Origin: Lingula anatina | Taxonomy: Eukaryota > Brachiopoda > Lingulata > Lingulida > Lingulidae | DNA: 64,000 nucleotides | NCBI RefSeq assembly: GCF_001039355.2 | Contig: NW_019775092.1 | Location: forward strand, 300,067-364,066 | Direction: 5' to 3' | Shown: piece by piece, positions 22,001-35,600 of the stretch | How the letters are laid out: the number at the start of each line of letters is the position of its first letter | Numbering within the stretch: position 1 is the stretch's first letter | Notes under the pieces: model-generated | What the model was told of the DNA's origin: nothing | The model's input: only the letters and a program-made list of their open reading frames with translations | Database searches by the model: none | Position numbers and translations under genes: made by a program

Positions 22001-25000
22001 ACAATTAAATATTCTCATCTAGAAATGATATCATGATTCCCAATAATTGCATTTATAAGTGGGTTTCTTTCAAGGTCTTATAATATTATAAATAATTACC
22101 ACCCACCCCCACCTAAACCCCCACCCCCCTCCTCCATACACCTTATTTTTCCGGGATATGTAGAAGGGGGTAAAGTACCCTCTAGACGGCCTGATGTCAC
22201 CCTGGTGTGTCCTCACATTGCACCATATGTCCCACGTTTTATTTGTGTCGTCTTCACCTTGCACTGAGTCCACCTTCTTGCCTCCTCTCTCTCTTCTCTC
22301 TCTCGCCTCTCCTCCGCTCTCTCTGTACGACCTGGCCAATCCGGGCCACTCTTCTGTTCTGTTTTGTTTCTAAATATTGGCGAACAATCCCGAAGAATAA
22401 CAAACAATGGCGGTATTTTTCTAGCGTTACACACAGGGACGTACCAGTAACTGAATCTAATTTGCCATTCCCCCGTGCTGCCCCGCATTTTGCTAACACC
22501 AAGAGAATACTGCTCCGACATTCAACACAGGCTTTTCTCCACGGCGCACTGAGTCACAATGGGCCAAGGTATAGGAGACACTGGCCAATTACATCAGAGA
22601 CCAAATTGGTCATTCGTTACTCTCAAGTGTCCACTTTTCTCCATTTGTCCCATGGTCAGAGGCGGGGAGGTATGGTCCAGCAGCAAAGGCGGTTGGTTGG
22701 TCAGTTTTCCCCCTGAGGGGCAAGCTTTAAGCCCAGCGATTAAGTACTTTGGACGCGAGCCACGCTTAAACGCAGTCTAAAGAAAGACTATTATGTCAAT
22801 CTGTATCTTTTTAGTAGGCTTTAATTAACTCAATACAAACATCTAATTTTAATATATCAAGTTAGCAACGGCAATAGGTTGTGATTGATCTGGCGAACGC
22901 GTGGACAGGTGGCGCTGATAAAGCTAACGAGATTCGGGTGGTTTTCTTTGGAAACGGTTCGGGGTCAGCCTGCCGCGTGCCGTCAGCAAACACCTCAAAA
23001 GACGCCTGTTATTCCTAGAGTTAACAATCTCAGTGGTGCAAACATACCTTAACAGAGGGAATGTTATTTTTTTCACTTGAATCGTCTCCATGTGTGGGTG
23101 CCTTGGTGGGATTTTAAGGTGTTTCCTACTGCAATATCAAATCATTGGCAATATCACAGGGCACCCACAATGTACTGGATGGAATTGAGAAAACTTCCTG
23201 GAATGGCCGTAAAATCGCGACTAGTTGTTAAGACAGGACTGGGTTTAAGTCCATTAGAAAGACACTCGATAGGTCTGGTCCACGATTTATGTCTGATAAA
23301 TCAAACACGTTGGTCAGTTTGTATGATTTAGCGAAAAGATACGACCTTGAGTGTGAAATTTGAGTGTTCCTTTTTGGCCATTTTTACCTTAAGTTCTTCA
23401 ATGTGCGGTTGATATTTTATGTTGAGATGTGGATTTTTTTGTCGCCTCTGGAATATTGCGCGTGAAAGGGGAAAGGTTGTTAAAATGTACATGAATTAAA
23501 AACAAACAAACAAATAATTAAACTAATATATATCATTATAATCAATGTACATACTGTTGGATTAATTATTTGATTAATAGACAATTTCAAGATGAAACCA
23601 ACTAAAGGAAAAAAGAAGAAACTATTTAAGGACGGCATAAGGCCAGTTATAGTACATATCCTCATAAGAACCGACCAATGACTTAACTGTACAGTTTGAA
23701 TCAACTCTTTTTCAGGCTTTGCTATTTAATATATATAAGTGACTTTTTCTACTTGAATTCGAGTCACGACAATTAATGTAAGTGTCACAGAGCGTCACAT
23801 AAAGTCGCAGTGAGGTGGCGAAGCGACACCAGAAAGTGCCAGGAGTATAGGCGACAAAGGTGACAAAGTTAGGGACAACGTGCTGGCGTTGTGTCACTTG
23901 GGGTGTTAAAGTGTCATAATGGGGACACTAGGGCGTCACGTTTGATAACCCAAGGTGTCGGGATGACAACGATAACACAGTATCTTACACTTGGTAGTCA
24001 AATATCACTCTCATCCTGCTGTGTTCATTGTGGTGTGGAACTGTTGGCAATAACACCCCAGTTTCCATAGCAACCGAGCAGTCCAGAGCATGCTGCGACA
24101 GACGTTTACTATGTCAGCACCTTAAATGTCATGTCAGGTGCGTTCACAGGTGTTACATCCTTCTTAAGTGTTGTTTTAACAGACGCTTCTGTGTTACTGA
24201 GACATGAAGGCATCTTGTTATATAAGGGGGTCTGTTTGTCTGTTGTCAACAAAGGACTGACTTAATGTATTTTACTAGATTTTGAAATATTAGGATGAGC
24301 TAGAAGAAAATTCTGCAGAAAAGCAAGCATGGTGTCACTTTGACAGACGGTGTTGTGACAAAGATGACGTAAATATTGGTCTTCACTTGTCTTTACTGGG
24401 GGAGGGGGGGTTAGCGCTGTTTCGCCATTGATTTGGCCTTCAGGTTTAGCGGCCTTTAAGAACAGGTTCAGGCTTGGCGGTTTCTTGTGGTTTCGACTCA
24501 TGGTTGTTCCACAATCCCAAGACAAGATCCATGGGTATAAATCCACATCAACACCCCTGTCGTCTGCATGCACCGCGTACATTTTCAAAACCGAGAAAAT
24601 AATTTGTTTGCGGTGCTTCCGACGTTGAAACACTCCCTTGTCATAGAGTGGAACCCATTGCTGAACTGGGGACCCATCAAAATCCAATCCAATCGTAAAT
24701 AAAAGACATTCCTTTCAGTCAACTATCTCAATAAGCAGATACCGCCTGGGATGGTAGCAATTCTGGTGCCGTCCTCAGTGAATCTCCCCCTTAACTCGTC
24801 TCAGCATGAAAGGCCACCACTTTGATATGATATATGACTGCCATTGTTGAAAACTTGATACATTGTCCCCGCTATGTATTTATAGCAGAAAGATGTGCCG
24901 AGGCTTAAAAACGGAAATATAAAAATGGTTCCCATTTGCTAACCTAATTTTTCATCACACGCCACCGTGTTGTTGCTCTATCCTCAATGACAAGATTCAT

Positions 25001-28000
25001 ACAGTCATCATTTAGCGTGAGACTGATCTGCCCCTGTCACCCGTCACAGTCCTAAAGCCTTGCCAGTGCATTGCTCTACTCAAAACATGGCGGCCGCATA
25101 TTAGCTGAGTTACAGCAAAAAGACAGTACACAAAGTACGTAGATCTGTTGTCTAACGTCTTGTGAACAATAGAATATAGAGCACTTGTAAACAAGGGGGT
25201 CTAAATAATATACAGAATATGCGTAAATGCATCTCTCCAGATCTGCATTTGATTGCGATCAGTCGATTATTGAGTGTTTTATTACAGAATGAGTAGACTG
25301 CGTAATTTTAAACGCTACATCACCCCCCCCCCCCTTGTCTTGCCATTGGTTCACATTCGTTGTGGACCAAGACCGACTTTAGACCGAGCCCACCTTCCCT
25401 CACTTCGATCTTTAGGCTATCTTTGAGGTTTTATTTCACGTTGACTTTTGTCGTATTGTCACGTCCTGTTCTTTAGGTTTGTAAGATGTTGTTTTGCACG
25501 CAATCTTCAATGAGCTGCGCCCTTGCTTTCAGAATTGATTCTATTTTAAGTTTTGTCTGTGTAATATTGCAGGGATATCCATTCAGTAACCCATATAAAA
25601 TATCGGGGTTACACGTTCAGATATACACTGTACCCTTTTTACGACTACTTTGGATTAAGAAAGACCACAACATTTCTCTCTTAAGTAGGGCAGATTACTT
25701 AAAATCTTCACCTAAGACTAGATTTTGATCAAATTCTGAAAACGCATGACTCACTTTTTTTTCGTCGGTAATTTAGACTGAAATATTATGGAAGATTAGA
25801 TTTTGGTTAATGAATAACCTGTGCTTCATGAAAGTAGCTATAGACCCCTAGGATCCAGATGCTAGTTGACTCCCTTTCTAGATAAACCAGAATCCAGGTC
25901 TTGGCTAGATAATGGAGATCGTTGACTATTAAAATGTAAATTAATTTCGGGAAATGGTGTTTGCTCGCTCACACGTGTGGTCCGGATGAAGAGCCATCAA
26001 GGCTGTGTTTTTTTTTTCTTTCTTTTTTTTTAACTTGAGCACTAAATGATGGCAGTGGTGGGACAGGATAGTTTGTGCAGGAAGCTTGCCTTTTTCTCAT
26101 CAAAAAATCTTATTGCACCATATCAGTCCTGATTTGTAATCCCAAGAAGAAATTATATTTTGTAATTCTTAACATTTTTTTTCTTCGCTGTGGTTTTACA
26201 TATTCAAGAGATACACTGGCTATCCTTAATGGAAAATGTTACGAAAATTCAGCTTCGTGTTGCTGTTTTAAGACAAAAATAACCAAATTAAAACTGTTTT
26301 TACTTAGAAATATCTCCATGGTAACCATAAATATGTCACTCGTGTATTTTTGATTTTTATACTAGAATTTTAAAATATGTATCTCTAGATATGTATTCAA
26401 ATACATAAGCCCAAGATTTGAACGACAAATGTTTTGAAATGTTTTTTAACGAATTCGGTATGAAACAGAGGCCCAATGCCTCAAGATACCTTATGTTGGG
26501 GTGGCCCACTTGAAAGTTCTCAAATTTGGGAGAACATTTATCAACATCGCTATTAAGAAAAGTATGCCATTTGATAACAAACCCAATGCTAAATAGGCAA
26601 TGCTTCGACAGATTGGGTAGAATCATAGTTTTCATGAGCTAATGTACAACTCTAATATACACCACACATAAAAAAAACGTGCAGCTTTGTAATATTCTGC
26701 TCTACATGTAACAGGATAATATGATATGAACTTGCAGCACAGTTTAAAATGCATGTCCACCAACCGGAACCTGTCCCTCGAGATACCGTGAAAAGAAACA
26801 TCACTTCCGCTCCACTGCCGGCCCATTACCGCCGTGTACAGTACACGCGTAGCACAAATTCTTACAACTTTAACACGATCTGATATCATCAAATTATGTC
26901 TTTTACTTTAACCCCGCGTCGTGTTATCTACAGCCTAGTATAAACCGCAGCCCTTCTGAAATTTTATGCAGAAATTTATATAACGTGGAGGCCATTTTTA
27001 GGTCGATGCAGGAAAACCGAGAGCCCGTTGTTCATCAAAATTTTATGAAAAGGATTTTTTTTAATTGCAAAGCTTTGGCATTAGTTAAAGCGAAAGAAGA
27101 ATGCTGTTTTGCGCATGGACAGAAGATTAACTATCAAGAGGACATTACGAATCACCAACGTGCATTTAATTGGTGATATTTGCAAGAGAGCGCGTGTTGA
27201 AATTCAACATATTTGTGTTCACCATTTTGTTTAGCTATGTAGTGTATTTTCAACCAGTGTTCTTTTAAACAGTTAAATACGTGACGCGTGTCTCTGCTTT
27301 GAAATCTCGGAGTCGTTTTTTTATGCCATAAGAAAAAGCATTTCTAATCGTATGTAAATAAAAAACAAGTATTTTTCATTAGCCCGCCAACATCTTCCTG
27401 TTTTTGTTTTTAGAGTTTTTGCTTTCTAACGTTGAGCCCGTTAAAGTCATGTTGGGCAAAGAAAACAGACACGTAGGTTGATAGTAAGTAGAAAAGGCTT
27501 GTTAATTATTGAGCTCAATTTCAAGTGGATTTCATTATCGTATGATGTATTTGAACTCAATACAGAAATACAAGAAAACTTGGCTTGATAGCTTATCCCG
27601 GAAGACCCAAATGTAGAAACATGATTTTATTTATTATACCAATAGATACTAAACACACGTCATCTGTGACACAGTGCTGACTGTTTTCCAGCAAAAACAC
27701 AGGTAATTAACAAGCAAAAAACATCCCATAAAGAAGCCTCGGTAATCGACAGGTGCCCGCGTTCTCGTTTAAATCACCCCACACGGCATTCCAGCCGTGT
27801 TAACTGCCCGATAAAATATGAACCTCACCTGTATTATGTTCATTTCACGTCAGGAAGAAAAATAAGGCAGTTGGGTTTTGGTGGCATTCCATACTGAATA
27901 CTTAGTTTAGAAAAGAATCTTTTCAGGTCCGCGTCTCGCAGCAGTATATTAGTGGATAGGGTGACACTCAGCCTTTGATTAATGTGAAGGATGATGAAGC

Positions 28001-28320
28001 TAATTCAGTCTATATTTCAAACGTTCACGTTTAAGGTTGAAACGCTGAAGTTTTCTTTGTTCATTTTTATGATCGTTGCAATACGCATAACTGAAGGCTA
28101 ATTCTACGTGCAAAGAGATTTCGTATTTCATACACTAGGGGAATGGGGGAGGGAATACATTTTACTATCTTATTTCATCTGAGAGAAAATGGTGTTATGC
28201 CATTAAATACTGAAAATCATTGTCCAATCAAAAGAGAATTTACAATTACTCAGTATTGCTGTCGAGTAAAAAAAAGAACTTACAGTCCGATAAAAGATAA
28301 TGTATGTCACATTCCTGTTT

Positions 28321-28363
<43 letters not shown>

Positions 28364-29993
28364 TGTAAAATAAGAAACGGATATTGAATGATAAAAGCTG
28401 TGAGGAAAATGAATGCGGCCGTCCACAGGAGATTCAGGTGTTACAGGTGTTAAAGACAGTATACATATCTCAAAAGTTGTATTCCAGAGAGAGGGAGTTT
28501 TGAGGGGAGGCGCTGGGTGACTACCTTAAAAACGTACATGGTGCAAGAGTACGAATATTCCTGCAATGTACAAATTACTGGTGACTAAGCACAGTGTTTC
28601 GCTGGGTGACCACAAGCTGCACATAATCGTTGTTATTTACGTGGTTGACATGGTCCCCACCTTACTATCTCTCTATTTGGAGGATTGACAGGGGTGAGGA
28701 TCTTGTTTATATGTAACTCTAGTATAAAAATTATGTTGCAAGGTGTCAGTTCTAAAATTTATCAAGTTTTATCAAGGGATCAGTCAATTTATCTCACATG
28801 ACAAAGAATATGTCGTTTATTCAGATAAATTGTTGTTGTTGGTTTTTTCATTTGGTGTCATTGTAGTAGTGTATGCTTTTGCCAAGTAGCTCGGGTTGTA
28901 TTGTGACAATTTTTCAAAGTACCACAAAATAAGAAAACTAAAAGCATCAAAAGATTTCTCATTTCTTTTTTTCAAGGAACAACGTTCGACTTTAATACTA
29001 CATACTTTTGTCACGCTTGAAACGTAACCAGGTGTTAAAATTGTGAACTGATCATGATGGCAAACTTCTAGTCATTTGACAGCGTCAAGTAATTACATCA
29101 GTTAAACAAATGAGAAGGAGAAAAAGAGAGGAGGGAGTGAATACAGAAATAGGAAAAGAGACAAAATAAGAATAGTTCACGTCATGTTACTTTAAATAAG
29201 ATTTACCGCCGTTTATGATGTTGACTGACAACAGGTGAATACCTCAAAATAACATGTATTCATACCCCCCAAAAAGTATAGCAATAAAAGAGGAAAGTTG
29301 ACAACGGTAAAGCTAAGAGCCGTGGCCCGAGGCTTCGACCGAAAAACGTTTTGTACTTAAGATAACGCTTAGATAACCCTGCTGGCCTTCGCGTGCCTTC
29401 ACCCCCTGGCGTTGTAGTACAGGTGGAGAGAGGTAAGATATTAATAGGAAAATCTGCGTTTTATGACATTCTTTACGGTACAATGCAACCAGTACACAAG
29501 ATCGTTTTCTTTGCTTTAGCAACTTAAAACATTTATACGGGTTATAAGATATTGTGTCAACGAAGTTAAAACGTGAAGCTTGCGTTCACTTGGTTTATGT
29601 ACATAGAGTTAACGTCTAAAATATGACCTGCGTTGCTGAGGGACAGCTGAAACATCCTCAAATATATATATAAGAGACATAGGTTCAAGTTTGATATATT
29701 CTTAGGTCGGTATAAAGTTCGAGTCAATGAGACCAACTCATTCATATATGTGCTGTACCTTTCTTTGTGTGTGTATATTTCTAAAAACGAATCGAGAAGT
29801 GAGTTCTAAACTCTTTTCGATGTTGCGAAGGCTTGCGTAGTTTTTTCTTTCCTAGTAAATATTGCTTGTATTTGAAAGAATAACTGTGTCGTCCAGTCTT
29901 GAGATTTGGTCAAACACCTGCTCCTTCTTTATTTCGAAATTCATTGCTAAGATCGGCTTAATCTCTCTCTCCCCCTCCCTCCCTCCCTCTCTC

Positions 29994-30035
<42 letters not shown>

Positions 30036-32574
30036 ACATTCTTATAATCCAACATATCATTGTGCCCCAATCCAATCTAAAAAAAAAACACTTCAATGGG
30101 CTGAACTTCCCTCACAACAGGGACCCCGGTAAGTGCGTTATCTCGTCCTTTCTTTGTCTCCTTGCGAAGTTTACTAGGACACCATCTCTAGCGTCTAATC
30201 TGACGCGACAAGACGATTCGATGTTCGCACAGAAGGCCCATATCGAAATAATACGTTTATATGCATTCACCGGGCCGGTGACATGGTGTAGTCGCTACCG
30301 TGTTAGATTAGGTTACCGCAGTGGAAGAGGTCCGGGCTTTGTGTGGCTTTATTGCGCTGTTGATTGTCGTTTTTGTGTTGGGTGTATGGACTTCAGGAGA
30401 TATTAGCCGGGGTGTGTACCCAGGCAGAAACGAGAGAGTCGACTTGGAGATACTACAGTGTCATCGTCAAGTGACTGGCGGAGGCGATTAGGGTCCTCCA
30501 TCTTTGTCTGTCCCCAGTTTGAGAAGCTGTTTTATGGGGTGCCTATCCTTTGACGATGTCCCGTATTTTATCCGTCTTCCTTTGTTTCTTTGGCTTTTAA
30601 TTTTTCCTGTTGTCGCCAAATTCTAAAATGTGTATGGAACGTACAGTATACCCAGCAGCTGTAGTGAATGTAACCCCTGCCGAAAATGCTCGTTTGACAA
30701 TGCGTTTAAAATTTTACAAATGGCGTTGTTTCTGAAAATGCATTTGTGGGACATAAAATCCCTTTTTTTTTTTTTTTTAATTTCTTCATTGATGTTCGAT
30801 AGGGAAATAACGCCAACTAATGTCAGAGGAAGGAACGCTAGCTTGCGCATATTGGGATAAAAAAAAATGTTTTACCAAAACAACAATGGGTCGAATGTTA
30901 ATTTTGAAACTTGCCTTCATTAAGTAAAACTATAGTAAGTTACAATGTTGACAGGATTTTACCCATCTGCATATTTTTAATTATGGTATCTGCTTCAAGT
31001 TTGAGTAATTTCTCCTTTGGGGAAACCGTCCTCCAGATGGAGTGAAAGAGGTTCATTCTAGTTCTACGGACGTTGAGATTAAAAGTCTCTCTCTGGAGTT
31101 CGAAGTTTTCTAGGTTTCAGCTGTCTACTCCCCATGGGCAGGGGTCAGTAGTGGTCAGTCGTTTCCACATAGCTCCGGTGACATATCGCTTCCTAACGCT
31201 CCCCGGATGCTGCAACCGTTTCATTATCTTCTCTTTTATGTGGCATAATTAGAGAGCGTCGAAAAAATTAATCACGGCAAACGTCTCCAAAGTCGCGCGG
31301 ACGGAAGAATTATGCTAATACGGCAAAGAAAGGGCGCTTGAAGATTAAAATCTGAGAACAGAATATCAAATGATGATTGTTATTTGTCCGGAATGGAGAT
31401 GGCGGCCTGGAATAAAAATGACAATTAAGATTACTGGTTGATGCAATTAAAGTTCGATAAGTACCTCCTCTGCGTCCTGCGTCTCCGCGCGTGTCTTTAC
31501 AACGCGATTAAAATAGTTGGGATCTGCCTGACACTCCATCTTTTAGAATGGGATGATGCATGGATACCACTGGGCTGTCGTTTGTTTGTTGCTACTATTG
31601 CATAAAACACCCCAAAGGCACTACGTTGGTGGTCTTTGAGAGGGACTTGGAATAAACAAGTCGTTTTTCATCCCTTACAGTGCTCGGATAACTCACCTCT
31701 GTCCATATCTACCTTAACGTAGAGATCAATTACGAAATAATATTTGAAGGTGTATTTTTTGTCTTGTGTGAGCCCATCTACACAGCTTTTATTTTTTCAT
31801 CATTTTTATTCACATTCCGATATACTTTTCAATATGTAGTTGAAGTCCTCTTGCATATAATAAAAATATATTTTGTTTAATTAATAATTATGTAAATCAT
31901 TGTTTGGGGCCATTTTATATGCACCTTTCTTCCGTATAGACCCTGCATCTGTCATTTTCCATGGCAAATAATGAAAAAGTTATGTTTACTTTGGGCAAAT
32001 ATTCTATCTAGGCTAGCTTGATATGTTTTAACCACTCTTTTCTTACTGAATGTGTCTTTTTTAATGTTATATCTCATTTTCATTATTGATATTTTGATTC
32101 CAATGGGCACAATTGTCTTGATGGCATATTTCGCTTATGGGCACTTGCTTGCACTTATACTTTCCTTTACTGTATCCAAATATCATTCATGCACTTAACT
32201 TTTGCTTAAAACTGATTATCTTGATTTGAAATATTTCTATGAATGAATTGTAGATATATCCTCAATACATTTACTTTTTTATTTTGATTCCAGGCAGCCG
32301 CGAGGCCGCTTACGCCTACGCCATCAGCGCCGCTGGCGTCGCTTACGCCATCACGCAGGCGTGTAGTCAAGGCAACATGACAAGCTGTGGCTGTGACAGG
32401 CGGAAGATGGACGGTCGGTTCTCTCCCCAGGGATGGAAATGGGGAGGGTGCAGCGCAGATATAAAATACGGTCTCAAGTTTGCCCGATTGTTTGTGGACG
32501 CTCGGGAAATAGAAGGAGATGCAAGGTCACTTATGAACTTACATAATAACAGGGCCGGCAGAAAGGTAAGATAT

Positions 32575-32613
<39 letters not shown>

Positions 32614-35600
32614 TCGTATATAGCTTCACATTTTTTGTTTATTTTCTTTAATTCTGTGAATTCATTTATTTCTTTTCTATTCTATCCCTTCATTCTTGGG
32701 GGGACCTAAATCTGCCATAAATAGCGAGCAGAATGCGTGTACCTACTTAATCTATTCAAATTTTTATAAAAACTGAAATAATATATTTCCCCGTTACATA
32801 AAGATATACTTGGTTCTTTGGATTGAACAACAAAACTACCTCCATTCCATGAAGATCGTTACGTCATACATTACGCATCCTGCTAATAAACGACACGCAA
32901 TATGGGCTTTACTACCATATTACTTCACCCTCCCATTGTTGAATAAAGAAGTGGAATACTGTGAAACAACGCATTTTCCATGATATGGAGTCCTAAAAAG
33001 TGAAAATATCTGTTACACTAGTCACGGTGTTAGTTGGAAACTTGGTGGAACTGACGCGTCTTTAGAAGGACGCAATCTTCCCCATGTGACGTAATAGCCA
33101 GCAGGTCAATCAGAGTTGTCGCAGCCGGTAACGTTTTGTCGCCCTTGCTAGATGGGGTGTACCTCTGACGTAATACACAAATTGACTGTTTGGTGATCTG
33201 ATTGCAGTGAGATCACCATTGTTAAAGATTGTCATCTCTCTCGTTCAACCATTTAGAAGTGATATTTGATAGAACACTCCTTTTCCTAATTGATACACTT
33301 TGGCGACTGTAGTTTCTTGGGAAATGCGTAAATACTCATTTGCTGTCCTTATAAACACAGGAAGTTGCTCAGGAAATAAATGGCCACTCAAACAAAGTAC
33401 AAAACAGATGAACAAGCACACAAATAAAAAAGTAAACTTTAAAATGTTTTCCCAATACTTTCTCTTGTCGATGATTTACACCAGCAGTTCAACATGTCTT
33501 TGTTTATCTCTTGGATATTCAAAACAACGTGCGTCACTTAAGATATTTGTAAAATTGTAAGCCATTGGCCTAATGGAAAAAAACTGATGTATTGACGTTA
33601 AACTTTGGAAACAATTACGACACCGTTGCAAAACGACATCTTTGAAGTGGATTTCGTTTTCTTGGTGCTCTCCAAGCTGAAGGCATTAATCCCATTCTTA
33701 TCGCCATACCCTCTAAGATAACACTACTCCACCCCAGCTACTCTTAAAATACCTGCTAACAATTGCAAGGTAAAACAAATGTGAAATAAGGTTTTTATTA
33801 TTGTCGAATTCCCCATTGCCCTTAAGGAACTTCCTACAGTAAGCGGCAACATCAAAGAGTTGGACAGTTTTCTTTGATGGACCGCGACTCATTGGTCTCC
33901 GTGCTGCAGAGCCGCCAAGGTAGATACTACCCATATAATATGATAGCTAACGTAACCCAAAGTTAACATAAGTTCAAAATAACTTAAACTGTCCCAAGCT
34001 GGTTTCATTCCATTTCGAACCAACGTTTGCGAACGTAAATAGCAAAAGTATTTATATAATGAACAATGAAGTCTTTAAATGGGACCTTCCCAAATTTCCT
34101 GATACCCAAATCATTGACTTTTTATTCTATTTGATAAATTGACACAGTATCGTTGACATTTTAGGAGTCTGATAAGTCAGTCATCAGACAAACTGATATC
34201 AGTTTTAATAACGATAATACCTCTCAAAATGATTGTTGTTTAATAATAAAACCCTATCGACTTCACTGCGACAAGCACTGAATACAAACAAGGGCTTATT
34301 TACAGCTATCATATGTCCAAACATGTAAAAAAAGTTACGAAAATTCCACTCAGATAAAGGACGACATTTTGCGGATGTGACCCCTGTCGTCCTGTAGTTT
34401 ACCCTACCCCTATTATCAACCGGCATTGTGAAAGAATAATTGACGCCTGTCGCCAAAAAGAGAGCAGGAGGTGAGAAAATTTACAAAAATGATTGCTCAA
34501 AGATGAAAGCTGGTCTATTTCATGGCTGTGATCACAAGTTGCGGGTCTGTATGACGTCACAGGGCAGACGACAACGGTCATGGGAGGGGGCTTCTCAATG
34601 TATTGCAGGGGCCGTGGTACGAAGGGGTCATGTCTATTTGGGTTCGAGTTTAATACTTAATATCGATGTCAGTTTTCTAGACACAGCACACGACCTTGAT
34701 GCTGCTTTTCTCTGAGATAATTTTTCTAGGTTTTTGTTGCTTCATGTTCCACTATTGCCTTATTTCAAGTCAAATCCTCGCTCTTTTGACTGTTTGCATC
34801 AGGCCATGTATTAAACTAACAAACAAGATGATAGCTCTATTAGTTAATATCTTTCTTTAACTATGTACTGATTCTTTTTCTATAAAATATAATTTTGGCG
34901 TTTTATATTTAGCATACGTTGCCTATGTGTGTAGGCCTAGTGTCACAGATGCCAAATTTGTGTCGTCAATAGAAATCACCCTTTGGTGGTCTTATTGCAT
35001 TTAAAAGAGTCAAAACAAAAAGTTTCCTACATAAAGGAATCGCTTTTATCATTTCATCACATTTTGGAATTGCCTATGACGTATCTTATTACGTGTGTTT
35101 GTCTGGTTGACATATTTTTTTCACTCCAAAAACTGATAAACAGCATAGTGAATGAAGCGGGATTGAGCGCAGGTGGCTACATTCCAACCACCTTATCTTC
35201 AAAATACATTTGTTTATTTTTCAATATTTTTTAGTTCAAAACAAACTGAAATAAGATTTGATCAATGAGATTCGAGAGTGAGCTCCATTCATGACGTCAT
35301 AACCAATGCAAAGGTATCAATGAAATAATATCGAAATTACGATCAACGTTTATAATGGACGAAATATTCAAAAGATGTTTACCATCTTTAGAAATCTCTT
35401 TTTCTGGGTTGAACTCTGCGGTTTGAGGTGTACATCCAAGTGAAAATAATTGCGCGCGGGGCATTGGGGTTAGTCCAAACACAGGGCAGGTACAGGCCAT
35501 GTTTTATCAAAGAACTTTAGTCGAAAAGTATATCTGTACTTTTAGGCAAAACTTTCAGTCTTCTTCGAACCTGGATGAATTAGAATTAGTCCAGTGTGCC

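Noticed and set aside
24262-24687. 141-codon minus-strand ORF in intron 2
   Set aside because: No recognisable domain, inside a Wnt7 intron, and no splice or start support.
30280-30350. tRNA-like stretch (CATGGTGTAGTCGCTACC)
   Set aside because: Resembles an A box, but no B box or foldable anticodon and T arms follow.
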